Shown here: one piece after another, positions 22,725 through 34,975 of the stretch
Layout: each line of letters begins with the position of its first letter
How positions within the stretch are numbered: position 1 is the stretch's first letter
From: Misgurnus anguillicaudatus
Taxonomy: Eukaryota > Chordata > Actinopteri > Cypriniformes > Cobitidae
Assembly: GCF_027580225.2 (NCBI RefSeq)
Contig: NC_073358.2
Location: forward strand, 49,066,001 to 49,130,000
Direction: 5' to 3'
DNA: 64,000 nucleotides
The notes under the pieces: model-generated
The model's database searches: none
What the model saw: the letters and a program-made list of their open reading frames with translations, nothing else
Told to the model about the DNA's origin: nothing
Position numbers and translations under genes: made by a program

Positions 22725-24896
22725 TCACTCCCTCTTGCTTTTCTGCTTTGATCTAAAACAGTAACGTATTATAAGGCACTTACAGATTTTAAAGAAGATG
22801 TAGAGGACTGCAGTCACAATAGTGAATAGAAAAGCAAACACATCCAGACAGTGGTACTGATACCAGGTAAGATTATGAGCCTCAACACGCAGATGTTTAG
22901 CACCTTTATTACGCATGACAAACTCAATCCAGAAAACTGCTTCATCCAGAGGCTTCATCGGTCTGTCATGATGAATCCTGGATAACCGCATAGCATTCTC
23001 TTTATACCTGTGGGAAATACAAAAACACATTTATTATACATTTTTATAGGTTATTTGGTCTTTAAGATGGGTTGCAGGTTACTTGTGAAAACCCAAGGTT
23101 GATGGTGGTACAATGATACCACAGTTCACTTACAAAGGATTGTTAATAACTGCATTAAGTCCATCCACCAGATCTTCAGTCTTCATACTGTTGAAGTCCA
23201 TGATAACAGCCGCTCCTTTGGCTTTCATATGGACCATGTTATCAGGCTGATCAAGAAACAACGGGATGCCGACCATCGGTACACCGTGATATATGGCTTC
23301 ATATATACCATTAGTGCCTCCATGAGTTATAAATCCTCTGGTTTTAGGATGACCTGAACCAAGAAGGTTACTCAGGTTATAAAATATTATTACTTATTTA
23401 AAATGAACATACTCACATGAGATCTAAAACAAACCCAATAGATCATTCTGAGGGATCCATTTATAGATTCTGGTGTTTGCACCAAGAGTTTCTGGCTTTT
23501 CTCCAGTGTATCTCCATAGGACCTGCAAACATTACCAAAAAACATACTGCCTGACTCTCTTAACATATGTTGCATATGCGTTATGTAACACTATGTACCA
23601 TTGTATAGTCTGTACAACTAAAAAAAGAATGATTAGTGTAACAAAAACTACTCAGATAATTTTAGGAACCATTATTTTGTGTACAGTAACAGTGTATGGT
23701 AAGAAACCTTCTGAGGTATCTGTGCCAGTGCAGAGGCGATCGTGTTGCTCCTCTCTTTGGTCATGTTATTTACCATGGACCCCAGAGAAAACACCACTAT
23801 CCCATCATCCCCTGAGCTCTCCACAAACTCCTCCATATCCTGTGCACATTAATAAGAACAAACACAAAGACCATCATTTCCAATCTACACATTTTGTTTC
23901 ATTCATTGGTGTCCTTTTTGACAAATCCGTGAAAAAAATAAATAAGCAGGATATTAAATGACAGATGCACCTTGGGTAACGGTTTGGCAGGGGTGCAGTG
24001 AATCCCACCAACGTATTTGAAGTTGGGCAGGAATGGCCGTGGATACTCAAAGTCCCAGTAGGCTCTAATTAACCAGATATCAGCTTTACCCATCATCTCA
24101 CAATAGGAACTGGGTCGTCCTGCAATAATGTTTGCTACCTTTTACACAAGCGTTTTCATTATGTATGAGTAATGTGCATTTTAAACTCACCTAAATACTC
24201 AGTGTAGTAGTTGTCAAACTTTTTCCACAGAAGTCTGGCCAAAGCATCTTGTGAAAGGTAGAAGAGCACATTCATAATTCGCTCCGTAAAACTCATCTTG
24301 TCTGTGAGTTTACTCACTGCTCCGGGTACATATGATGGTGGGGCTGGGATCTGACCACACATCCTTTCTACGGTGTTAAAGACGGAGAATCTGAATGTGT
24401 ACACCAAGGGAATGTTCAGTACTTCAGCTACAATCTCGCTGCAAGAGAAGATCGGGTCGGCCAGCATGACGTCAAACCTTTGATGCTGCAATTTCTCCAT
24501 CAACCCTGGAGACTTCAAAACACCATCGCAGTATACAAGACAAATATCTTGATCTTTGGAGAAAATTTGGTAGAATTTAATGTGAATCTGCAGTAGGTTT
24601 AAATGATCGATCTCGTACATCATAAAATGCATGAGGTTTTCAATGTGATCGTGCATGTCCTGCTCGCTCACGGACACGTTAAAGTGCTGACAGGTGAAGC
24701 GATCCGAATCTTTGGCATCCATGAAAAGGGAAGCGCTGGGCATCAGCACCGTTACGTTGTGTCCTCTGTCCATCAACGTATCCAACACAATTTTGAGATT
24801 TATCCAATGACTTGCCTCAGTAAACCACACTAAAATATTACCACATTGTGCGGGACCCAAAATAAACAAGGAGAGGAAACAAGCTACAAGTCTCAT
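22725..24896 (-). CDS. ugt5: UDP-glucuronosyltransferase, UGT5-like (copy D), compact six-exon gene
   Basis: Exons: 24896-24191, 24119-23971, 23839-23708, 23522-23435, 23353-23134, 23007-22725; in phase, 525 residues. Intron 1 is only 71 bp, against 1.1-2 kb in A and C. Exon 1 is clearly diverged from A and C (signal peptide ending AQCG, then ASHWINLK and FDVMLADP), while exon 6 is nearly identical to theirs and ends KSKRE (KXKXX type). In exon 5 the motif reads PLFLDQ where A and C have PLFGDQ; this position is close to the UDP-sugar site. The exon 5 end encodes NNPL instead of ITDTS and uses a GTAAGT donor. Otherwise no lesion; probably an active enzyme with a different substrate range. Confidence 0.85.
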
Positions 24897-25554
24897 GATG
24901 ATTCACGAAACTGAAACTAAATCCAACTTCTTATTCGCAGCTTTTTAATAGCAATCCGTTTTACCTCAGAAAACGCGAAACTTCCGCGTTTGTTCCGCTT
25001 CGCGCTCAACTTTTAGGGACCGTCTCGTTTTTCCATTATTCACGCGTTTTTAAGGGGCTTATTGTGTCTATTTTCAGATTTTTTAAAATGTATAAGGTAC
25101 TGTATGAAAAAACTGAGACTGTCAAAAATAATATAGGCACATTAGATCAAATTATATAAGGCTTTAATTACCCTTAAAAAACATGGTTTATTCCAGCAAA
25201 AGTGCACAGACCATGGTTTTTGGTGTATTAATTACCATTTGTAAACCATGTTTTAATACAAAAACTGGTTACTGTTGACTACCATGGTTTACCTAGTAGC
25301 CATGTTTTTATTTTTACTAAAACCATGGTTGATTTTTGAAAGGGTACTGTGTCATCCTTTGAATGCATAATGATTCAAATGAATAAAAAAACACTTGTTG
25401 CCCATAAAACCAAATATTGAAGTAGATAAATATTAGGGAATTATGAACAACACTCTCTATCCCTTACAAAAATTAATGTTTTTAGTATAATGGGGCGTAC
25501 ACACCAACCGCAAATTCAATTTGCGTGAGTAGAATACATATAAACACTGCATTC
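24897..25554. other. 5' flank of UGT copy D; no gene seen
   Basis: Unlike the 5' flanks of A-C. Contains several copies of AACCATGGTTT-like words at 25180-25330 in both orientations, suggesting an old inverted repeat. A clear TATA box was not found. Confidence 0.4.
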
Positions 25555-25926
25555 TCATATTATGATGTATTTTCTTGATGAGCAAAATGACCTAGGAAAA
25601 TAAGTGTTTTTTTAGACAAAAAATATAAAATTTAAACGAATATGTGCTTTAAGCAAGCAAAAAACTGCCAATGGAATAAGAAACATTTTCTTGAAATAAG
25701 TGTTTATGAAAAAGTTAACTTATTTCAAGAAAAATTTTCTTACTCCATTGGCAGATTTTTTGCTTGTTTTAAGTTTATATTTTTTGTTTAAAAACTAGAC
25801 TTATTTTCCTAGGTCATTTTGCTCATCAAGAAAATACATCAATAAATCTTAATTTAAGAATTTTTAGATATTTTTACTATAAAACAAGACAACAATACTA
25901 AGTAAGAAAGTCATTTTTTTGCAGTG
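25555..25926. repeat. Palindromic repeat (CACTGCAAAA family), copy 1
   Basis: Two arms are inverted: AAAAACTGCCAATGGAATAAG against CTTACTCCATTGGCAGATTTT, and TTGATGAGCAAAATGACC against GGTCATTTTGCTCATCAA. The right end has TTTTTTTGCAGTG. The left terminus is worn. A transcript would form a long hairpin. Confidence 0.75.
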
Positions 25927-26260
25927 AAGTCAATGCAAAGATGCGAATAGACTCAAACTCATTCTGGGCAATGCGAATGACGCAAATTGAGTGATGCAAT
26001 TGCATTAATTTTCCCTTTGGAAATTAGTCATGGTTTAACTATGGTTTTTGAGAAATAATGTTCGTAGGGATGACCATTTTGCCTCAAAATTTTCAACTGA
26101 AGTGAAAAATTCAAAAGTAATCTACAATGAGGAACGTTATGTTTTGCGTTTGGTGTGTACGCAGCATAAAAGTACAGTGACCATGTTTTTTAGTGTATTA
26201 ATTACCATTTATAAAACCATGGTCTTACTACAAAAACCATGGTTACTGTAGGCTAATTTA

Positions 26261-26668
26261 CACTGTAAAAAAAATGATTTTCAAGAAAAAAAATTATTTG
26301 TATTTTTGTCTTGTTTTCAGTAAAAATATCTAAAAATTCTTAAATTAAGATGCTTTTTCTTTAAGAGCAAAACAACCCAAGAAAATAAGTCTAGTTTTTA
26401 GACCAAAATATAAAATTTTAAGTGATTTTGTGGATAAAACAAGCAAAAAAAATCTGCCAATGGGGTAAGCAAATTTTTCTTGATATTTTAGTGTTTAAGA
26501 AAAATGTTCAAGATTTTTTTGCTTACCCCATTGACAGATTTTTTTGCTTGTTTTATGCACAAAATCACTTAAATTTGGGTTGTTTTGCTCATCAAGAAAA
26601 AGCATCTTAAGAATATTTTGATATTTTTACTGAAACCAAGACAAAAATTTTAAGAATTTTTTGCAGTG
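26261..26668. repeat. Palindromic repeat (CACTGCAAAA family), copy 2
   Basis: Ends CACTGTAAAAAAAATGATTT and TTTTTTGCAGTG are inverted, and the centre pairs CTGCCAATGGGGTAAGC with GCTTACCCCATTGACAG. Confidence 0.85.
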
Positions 26669-27964
26669 TATGGTTTAACTTTAGCATTTTTTAAACGATA
26701 TATTTTAGAAAACTGTAGTATTTTATAAAACTATACAGGGGTTTTAGTAACACCATGGTTAATTTTGTAAGGGATTTACAAAATTAGTAATATGTATATA
26801 AGTTAAGGCTGTTACCCAGCGCTATTGACTAGCACCATGCCCATTTTTTTTAGACATTTTTACTGCACCATTTAAAAGTTATGGATGCATAAATTGAATA
26901 TTATGTGCCATACAGATAGCATTGTTGTACTATTTAGTGTGTAGTTATTAACTGATAAGAGCAAAATCAATAAACTGTATGGGGTAAAGAAACAAGATAA
27001 GCAGGTATGCTGGTACAGAATATACATACCGGTCTTTATTATTAACAAAAATAATCATACCTTTATAGAATACTTTATAGTTTGTCAAGATGAATAAATC
27101 ATTTAATTATTCGCTTTAAACAACTCATTCTGCAACTGCTTTTGTGCGTGTAAAAAGCCAAATGTTCCAGAGGTCCAAAACGTTCTACTTTTCTTCCTTC
27201 CTTTCTTTGTAAGTTACAGCATTTTGCTTTTTGAAGTATAGATTTGCCTAATCTGATTACAGATCATTGGATTGTCGGTGTGCCATAAAAAAGTGCTCTA
27301 GAGAAGAGGACTGCTGTCCAGACAACAATGGGCGTCCCTTCAGTCTGCGACGCACCTGTCCGCACTCAAACCAGACTCTCCTGTCTCCCACAGATAACAC
27401 TTTCTACCCTCTCGCCCTCTTCCACTCTTTCTTTCTTTCGTCGAGGGCAAATATAAGGATTTATGACCCCTCCAGCCCTGTTTTGGGAGGCAGGGCTCAG
27501 ACTTAGTGGGAAAAATTTAACAGGCAGCATGTGAATTGGTTTAGACGTATAAAGAGATCAGGACTAATCGTTTGGCACCAGAGACTCTTCTGCATTCAGC
27601 GAGTTTCATGGGAGGGCAATGGAGCGCGGGAGTGAATGTGTGCGAAGGGGGGGCAGCCCGTGATCTGCTCTATTGTGATAACAGATTTAGGCAGAGTGTG
27701 AGGCGGCGATAAGGAAAAGCACCCTCAATAGAAGATTAGATGCATGCTTGGAGAGGAACTGTGGAATAGAGGTGGACACTTGGAAGCAAGAGGAGCGGAA
27801 ACAGATTCTGTTTTCTGGATATTGAAAAACACAAGTTATGTCTTTAAATATAATAAGATATTTTTAGGAACCATTGCGTCAATTGGAGCATTTAAGGACC
27901 ATGCTGGAATAACATGAATCAAGCCAGTTCAACCTGATTTCACAGGAATTTATACGTTTTAATA
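26669..27964. other. No gene recognised
   Basis: AT-rich to 27100. The stretch 27590-27740 is less AT-rich, has GATAA words at about 27677 and 27709, and might be a conserved non-coding element, but nothing in the sequence alone proves it. Confidence 0.3.
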
Positions 27965-28150
27965 ATTTGATAATAACTTTTTTCTTAAACACTCAATTCA
28001 AGAAAAAAAATCAAGAAATATTTGCATACCCCATTGGCAGATTTTTTTTGCTTGTTTTGAGCACAAATTCACTTAAATTGTGTTTTTTTTTTTTTTGGTC
28101 TAAAAACAATTTGGGTTATTTTGATAATCAAAAAAAAACATCTTCATTTA
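27965..28150. repeat. Partial copy of the CACTGCAAAA palindromic family
   Basis: Has one arm only: TACCCCATTGGCAGATTTTT followed by GCTTGTTTTGAGCACAAATT-like sequence. Truncated at both ends. Confidence 0.6.
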
Positions 28151-28267
28151 AGAATTTGTAATGAAGTGAATTGTACAAAATGTAAGATTATCCACCCCTT
28201 AACCCAAAATCAAAAGGGCAAAAGCAAAATGAACAAAAACGTACACATTTTGTCTGATGAATTCATA

Positions 28268-28706
28268 CACTGCAAAAAATTATTTTCAAGAAAAAAATTC
28301 TTAGTGTTTTTGTCTTGTTGTCAGTGAAAATATCTAAAAATTCTTAATTTAAGTTGCTTTTTCTTCATGAGCAAAATGACCCAGGAAAATAAGTCTAGTT
28401 TTTAGACCAAAAATATCAAATTTAATTGATTTTGTGCATAAAACAAGCAAAAAATCTTGGAAAATTTTCTTAAACTAAATTCAAGAAAAATTCTAGATTT
28501 TTTTTTTTTGCTTGTTTTATGCACAAAATCACTTGATATAAATATATATATAAATTTGATACTTTTGGTCTAAAAACTAGACTTATTTTCTTGGTTCATT
28601 TTGCTCATTAAGAAAAAGCAACTTAATGTAAGAATTTTTGGATATTGTTACTGAAACCAAGACAAAGATACTAAGAATTTTTTCTTGAAAATCATTTTAT
28701 GCAGTG
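28268..28706. repeat. Palindromic repeat (CACTGCAAAA family), copy 3
   Basis: Ends CACTGCAAAAAATTATTTTC and ATCATTTTATGCAGTG; arms AATAAGTCTAGTTTTTAGACC and CTAAAAACTAGACTTATTTTC are inverted. The centre is eroded. Confidence 0.8.
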
Positions 28707-31200
28707 TACAAATTAGCCATCTTTTAAAACACGTAGGAATTGCCATGAGATTGTGTTGGGCAGTTGAGTGGATGTTTTTTTATATAAAAGGGAGACATAA
28801 ACTCCATTAAATTCTAAACAGGGTGTACATTTCCCAAATAAATTAATGAATGATCCTAAGTATTTAAATGTTTACCCGAGGCCTTTTAGTTTTCTGTGTT
28901 TGGCTTTAGGATCACACAGTAGCTGTGTTTGTTTTTGTGATTGTGTGAGGATTTTAAACAGCTGCCCACAGATCCTCTCTTTTGACCCCTAACACAGCTA
29001 CACTAGATCAATATTTTTTTACATGACAGGTCAAATGCAGTAGTTTCTTTTCTGAACTGATCAGAACATTAATATTCAATATTTTTTATATTTAAACATA
29101 TCTAACAACATCACATATAGCGTTAATGTCATATTGTCAACTAATGTCCCAATTAAATTTCTCCACATAATATATATTTTCTTTTTTAAATGTGTACATT
29201 AAAATATTATGTTTGCAATATGGCAATAAAATGAATCATGTCCAGACACAATTTTTAATTAAAATGAGAAGTAAAACAAATATTACTATGTATCAATATT
29301 TTCAGTGTAAACAATCTATTATTTTTGCATTAACATGATAATTGTCATAAAGGAGATGTATACTTAATGATACAATTATATATTTTGTAAAAAAATTGTG
29401 GAAAAATTCGGAAATGTCCTAAAAGGGCCTAAAAAACGTTCTAAGTGCGTCTGACGTTTTCTTGTAAATGAGCATTTTACATCAGAATCTTAAGGGAGTC
29501 TACCAACACACCAGTATCTTTGAATGGTCAGATGCCGAGATTAAGCGGATTTGAAGCGAAAGTATTTGATGAACGTATCCATCTGATTTTTGATGTAAAT
29601 GTGGGCACCGCCATCTCTAAGCTTTTTTGTGTAAAACATCCGGTGAGCCACTAAGGCTAATGGTAGTCGTGTTGCGAGTGACACGGGTGTGCCGTTTTTG
29701 TTTATTATTAAATCCAGAAAGACTGACATAATTTGTGCAGTTAGTGGTTGCCAGTAAAGCTGCTACAAACTACTACAAAAAATTTGTTTTGACCAAAATC
29801 ACGCACCAGAGCTGAACGTGTATGTGGCTCACATGCCGCCCATAATTTGTATTCACACATCCATCCAGTAAAACCTGTAATAGACAATGGCAATAAATAC
29901 AATAATAAAAACAACTATTTTTATGTTTGATGAAAATATGCAGTATTAGCTTGTTTATTTATTCTCCTATTATATTTTTACAAAAATGTTTTTACAGTAC
30001 AGAATATATACGACATAAACTGCTTATTTGTTAAAGTTTATAATAGTGCTTAATGTGTTTGCAGGTATTTGTCAATTAAAAATTGGCGTTTACACCAGGG
30101 GACAGTTGGGACATTTTACACACACGCCTGAAAATGCTAAAAACAAATTCTTGGTCTATTTCAGAAACAAACACTCGACTGACTTTCCCACTATACAGGT
30201 ACTGCTATGCCTTTTTGCTTTTATATTTGCGCATCGAAGACCCATCAACAACACAAATAAATTATAGTGTCGCACAAAAAAGGAAATACGTCACTTCTGT
30301 GTTCAAAAATAAGGTGGATAATACATGCCAAGTGCATTTGGCTAATATCATCATGTCATTTTTGATAGAAGTGGCGATTTTTGCATCTGAGCTCCTCATA
30401 CTATGCAAATGAATGATTACACTGTATTAGTAATACTTTAAAATAAATTGTAACCTTTTTTATGCAAAGTAACCCAGTTTCATCCACAAGTAGGTAAAAA
30501 ACAAGACACACTCCTACCTCATCTCTACATATACTGTAGACCTTTACATATAGTCTCCTCTAAATGTCAATGATGATATCAATGATTAACCAAAATTGGA
30601 TTTCAAATGAGTAGTTTCTTTACACCGAGGTTTAAACATACACACTTGCTCTTTGTGCGCCTCATTGGTCATTGGCGAGTGTGGATTTTGACTCCAAGAT
30701 GACCTCTGCCATCAGACCAAAAGTTAAGCTGTGTTTACAATCCCCGCTTTCATGTGGTTTGGACACTTACAGAGGTCATCACTATGGTCACCGAGCTCTT
30801 GAACAGCGCCTGACCACACCAAAACAGCCAATCAGAGCGCTCGGGGGAGATTGATGCATGCAAACATGACAGAAATAGTTCAGAAAATGTGCAAAAAAGG
30901 TCTGAATGGGTTTTCAAAGCATTTTAATATCAAAAACACTTATAAATAAATACAATATATAAACATTTTCAATTAATTGCTTAACACAAAAAACTATTCT
31001 ACCATTATGAATAATGAATGCACAAAAAATAATAATCTTTGGCAAAACATATTTTGCGTTGTGGAATGCAGAGTAAGAGCGTTTTACAATAAGCACACCG
31101 CACTCCATTTACAGTATAAATATTAAATAAAAATAAATACAATCAAACATATCCAAGTTTCAGATCTGTGGAGGCTGTACTGCCTTTAGTTAGTTTCTTA
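28707..31200. other. No gene recognised (tal2 3' side)
   Basis: AT-rich non-coding sequence. The section 30640-30850 is more GC-balanced and includes a CCAAT box (AGCCAATCAGAGCG). No splice-flanked coding exon was found on either strand. Confidence 0.35.
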
Positions 31201-31478
31201 AGGGTTCATTCAGACAAGAAAATAAATAAATTATATAAATAAAAATTAAAGGGGAGATGCTCTTAAAGTGCATCCATGATCATGCATAAATTGTTCTTCA
31301 TCGGATCACTTAAAAAATGATGCAATTTTTAAATAATGCCAACCTTATATCAGTTCTTAGCTTTCACAGATCAACTGTGAGTTATTGTGAATAAACGAAA
31401 TCCATCTCCACGAGAGTTCACCACATTTAAAGTCACAATCATACAATCCACACCTCCTGATTTTAAGTGTTCCCTGCT

Positions 31479-31808
31479 CTACCACGCTTCAGAGCTGTCA
31501 CAACTGGACCCGGGCGAAGGCGGGTCGGTGTCACTGGTCCAGCTGCGTTCGGTGCGCAGGCTCTGCATGTTCCCCGCCAGCAGCGACAGGAGCGCGGCCT
31601 GCGACTGTGCCGATGGTTCTCCGCCCTGCTTCTCCAGCAGAGTCACCAGAAAGTTGATGTAGCGCATGGCCAGGCGTAGGATCTCGTTCTTGCTGAGCTT
31701 CTTCTCGGGTGGATGGGTGGGGATGAGTTTCCTCAGCTCGGCGAAGGCTGTGTTGACGTTGTGTTGGCGCCAGCGCTCGCGAGTGTTGGTGAACACCTTT
31801 CTGGTCAT
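31479..31808 (-). CDS. tal2: TAL2-type basic helix-loop-helix transcription factor
   Basis: A 109-residue intronless coding region, the usual size of TAL2. It begins [20 protein letters not shown], so the basic region starts at the N-terminus as in TAL2 and unlike the longer TAL1 and LYL1. The bHLH covers about residues 3-55: basic [11 protein letters not shown], helix 1 [13 protein letters not shown], loop EKKLSKN, helix 2 [20 protein letters not shown]. The tail is serine/proline-rich and ends SSEAW. The protein should dimerise with E proteins and bind E-boxes in neural and blood lineages. The ATG is preceded by a splice acceptor at 31827, so the start is firm. The reading frames overlapping it on both strands are by-products of its GC-rich codons. 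Confidence 0.88.
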   Translation of the reverse strand: MTRKVFTNTRERWRQHNVNTAFAELRKLIPTHPPEKKLSKNEILRLAMRYINFLVTLLEKQGGEPSAQSQAALLSLLAGNMQSLRTERSWTSDTDPPSPGSSCDSSEAW

Positions 31809-31825
31809 GATGCTGTGGTACTGAT

Positions 31826-32327
31826 GCTGCAGAGAGAGATGGAGATGGACATATTAGCATTAGAATGTATTAAAAAAGAAAAAACACTAGCATTTTATTT
31901 AACATGCAAAGAATGCCTTCATAAGGAACCTATAACATCTAAATAGCCATTCTGTTTCACCAACATTGGTTCTTCTACGGCATCGCTGTGAAGAACCTTT
32001 AAAGCACCTTCATTTTTTTGTATACTTTGTGCTTACAGTCTTACTGGGTACCAGCCCATAACCTAATCCTAACCTATATTAAATCTGTGTAGGTACCAGT
32101 ATTTTACGATGTAGGCATAACTGGTCGAGCATTGCATTAGCAGTGAGCATTGAGTTACTTACGCATAAATGTAAATGCATAAACATAAAGGCACAGTGTA
32201 CGGGATGCAAAATAAAGCGCAACCAATGAAACCATTTTCTTCGCATTTAAAAATAATAAAATATATTTTTCTTGGCACATTTTGAAAAAAAAAACCATGG
32301 GTACAAGTGTAAAAAATATATCTTACC
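31826..32327 (-). other. tal2: Likely intron in the tal2 5' UTR
   Basis: On the minus strand a GTAAGA donor follows the exon end at 32327, and a CTCTCTCTGCAG acceptor ends at 31827, 18 bases upstream of the ATG. The intron is about 500 bp. The upstream exon (32327 to about 32555) has no long frame and would be untranslated. Confidence 0.55.
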
Positions 32328-32583
32328 ACTTTATGTCGCTTTTGAGATTTACGAATGTCGGGGCATCCAGCTGAAAATTTTCCAGATGTTACATAAAAAA
32401 CAGTCCTGATCGATGCTGAAAACACAAGCGTTTCTGAAAAATACAAAGTGAAGTAACGGCAGAACTAGATGCCGATATCCAATATGCTCCTTTAACTCTC
32501 TGACATCCACTGAGCACAGAAAACAGACGAAAAAGAGGAAGAGAGAATATGAGGGTGGGTTGGGCTTTGGTTGGTGTCTCTGG

Positions 32584-32593
32584 TGTTTTATAG
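32584..32593 (-). promoter_or_regulatory. tal2: Candidate tal2 TATA box
   Basis: Minus-strand CTATAAAACACC lies about 780 bases upstream of the ATG and just upstream of the proposed 5' untranslated exon. A CGTCAC (half CRE) is 20 bases further upstream. Inferred start of transcription near 32555. Confidence 0.4.
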
Positions 32594-32599
32594 TTTAGC

Positions 32600-33792
32600 T
32601 GTTGTGTGACGTTGCAGGGGGAGAATTGGGGGTTGAACACATACTGAATGATTTTACATCTCGTATTAATGCGTTCACATAGATTAACATAATGCATCGT
32701 GTTTCTATTCACAGCTACAGGATTTGGGGAGATAATACAAAGAAAATCCAGTTTGTAAGAAATCAAATTATGGTAATTAATCTGTGTTTATGGTTTACGT
32801 ATTATAAGTTTAGAAATGTTTGTCTAGAACATTTTTGTGCCCTCATTCTTAAAAATAAAGATGCACCTTTAAATATAGGCAAACATTTCTCATATTACTG
32901 TACATTCTCGTTTAAATTTTTTATTTTTTTTAAATAAAAATATCATTAGGTAAATTTGTTGTCACATCATATAAAATATCTGGGTTAAATACAGTTTAAA
33001 ACAGATATTATTCAATGTGGAGTCGTATTGCTTATAAACTCTAACAAATAAATTTCTGTTGTATAAAGCAGCGTGCGTTTCTTTTGTCGGGATGCTGGAC
33101 GTCCACCTGCTAACAGACCTATGACAGCAACTCAATCCAATACTAAAGTGACATCATAATGAAAGCTCTCCCACTGATTGGGCAACATAGTCTAAAAAAA
33201 ATCTCAGCACATTCACTGTGACAGAGTAATAATATGGCTTTTGTCTGAACGATGGTAATCTTGTTTAGTATGTCCTGGGGCTTCACATAAATGACACTAT
33301 AGCGTATGACAGAGGCAAGCTTGTGGATCAGTAAATTCTTTGGGGCCCTGAAGGGTCCCTGAAGTCTCCGAGCTCTTTTCTCGCACTTTCAACCTCCCTG
33401 CAGATCAAAAGCTGGCGTCTCGCTGCTGCGATTGTTACCGTTCTCCTCCAAACCGTCGAGTGTTGTTTTTAGAGGCATGGTGTTGCGTTAAAAGTCTCTC
33501 GGAGAATTGTGGGGGATTTGCATAATGGGATTATGTCAGGATTAGGAGTCAGGCAGCGGACAGAGCGGCTCTGAGGGATCCGTATATAGGACTGAACTGA
33601 ATTCACGACCCCATTCATACAGACCCCAATGCCATATACACCCTGCACCTGCACGGCCGTCTTTTAGAGCTGCCAGAAACTTCAGCGAAATAAAACTCTC
33701 AACCAGTCGACATTCAAATATTCACCGTCACACTGGATACTGTAGGACAGTTCAAATCACAAATGAGACCTCTTTAGGATTTAAATTATTTC
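32600..33792. other. Upstream flank of tal2; no gene seen
   Basis: Mixed AT-rich and moderately GC sequence. The 33230-33660 part is less AT-rich and could hold tal2 control elements; this is a guess from position and composition. Confidence 0.35.
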
Positions 33793-34967
33793 TAGGGATG
33801 CAGCAATACAAAGTTTTTGGGCCGATACCGATATTCGATGACATCTCGCAATACCGATTACTTGGAATGACATCATCTGACAACAATTACTTAGAATGAC
33901 ATTATCTGATTCTGATTACTTCGAATAACATCATTTGATACCGATTACTTAGAATGACATCCACTAATACCGTTCACTTAGAATGACATCTACCGATACC
34001 GATTACGTAGAATGACATCTAACATTAGCGATTTCTTAGAATAACATCTACCAATACCGATTACTTACAATGACATCTACTGATACCGTTTACTTAGAAT
34101 GACATCATCTGATACCGATTACCAAGAATGACTTCATCTGATACCGATTACTTAGAATGACATCCATCGATACCATTCACTTAGAATGACATCTACCGAT
34201 ACTGATTACGTAAAATGACATCTAACGTTAGCGATTACTTAGAATAACATCAACCGATATCGATTACTTACAATGACATCTACCAATACTGATTACTTAG
34301 AATGACATCTACCGATACTGATAACTTAGAATGACATCATCTGATAACGATTACCAAGAATGACTTCATCTGATACCGATTACTCAGAATGACAGCCTCT
34401 GATACGATTACTTACAATGACATCTACCAATACTGATTACTTAGAATGACATCATCTGATAACGATTAACAAAAATGACTTCATCTGATACCGATTACTT
34501 AAAATGACATCTATAGTTACAGACTACTTAGAATGACATCATCCGATACCGATCACAAAGAATGACTTCATCTGATACCGATTACTAAGAATGACATCAT
34601 CTGATACCGATTACTAAGAATGACATCTACCAATACCAATTACTTACAATGACATCTGCCGATACTGATTACTTAGAATGACATCATCTGACATCGATAA
34701 CCGAGAATGACATCCACCAATACCATTCACTTAGAATGACATCTACCAATAGTTTTGCTTTTTACTCCTTGTTTCAAATTATTATGAAATCCTAAAAGTG
34801 CAGACCATTCAAACTTCAGGGAAGTTTGTCTGCCCCTTTTAATTTCCAGGATATAATCAGCTTTAATTATTGCTGTTTTCATAAATCAGCCGATGTCTGA
34901 AAAAAGTGGGAAAAAATGCTTTTATCTGCCAATATCGATTATCGGCTGATATATCAGTGCATCCCTA
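33793..34967. mobile_element. hAT-like element carrying a 29-bp minisatellite
   Basis: Ends TAGGGATGCAGCAATACAAA and TATATCAGTGCATCCCTA are inverted, with an exact 8-bp duplication ATTATTTC (33785-33792 and 34968-34975). The inside from about 33840 to 34750 is a tandem array of roughly thirty units near the form GATACCGATTACTTAGAATG plus ACATCATCT (29 bp). The sub-terminal GGGCCGATACCGATATTCG at the left is pre-adapted to become the unit. No coding frame. Confidence 0.88.
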
Positions 34968-34975
34968 ATTATTTC

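Noticed and set aside
29541..29729. Minus-strand frame that might be an exon
   Set aside because: No acceptor or donor in phase and no family recognised; probably repeat-derived.
30028..30412. Two overlapping plus-strand frames downstream of tal2
   Set aside because: Low-complexity composition, no recognised motif, no clear splice signals or conservation evidence.
31387..31679. Plus-strand frames over tal2
   Set aside because: Antisense shadows of a GC-rich coding exon.
31531..31860. Second 109-residue frame on the minus strand overlapping tal2
   Set aside because: Off-frame reading of tal2, starting inside the proposed intron; no family resemblance.
33840..34750. Possible CRISPR-like array
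   Set aside because: 29-bp direct tandem units without spacers, enclosed by transposon ends.
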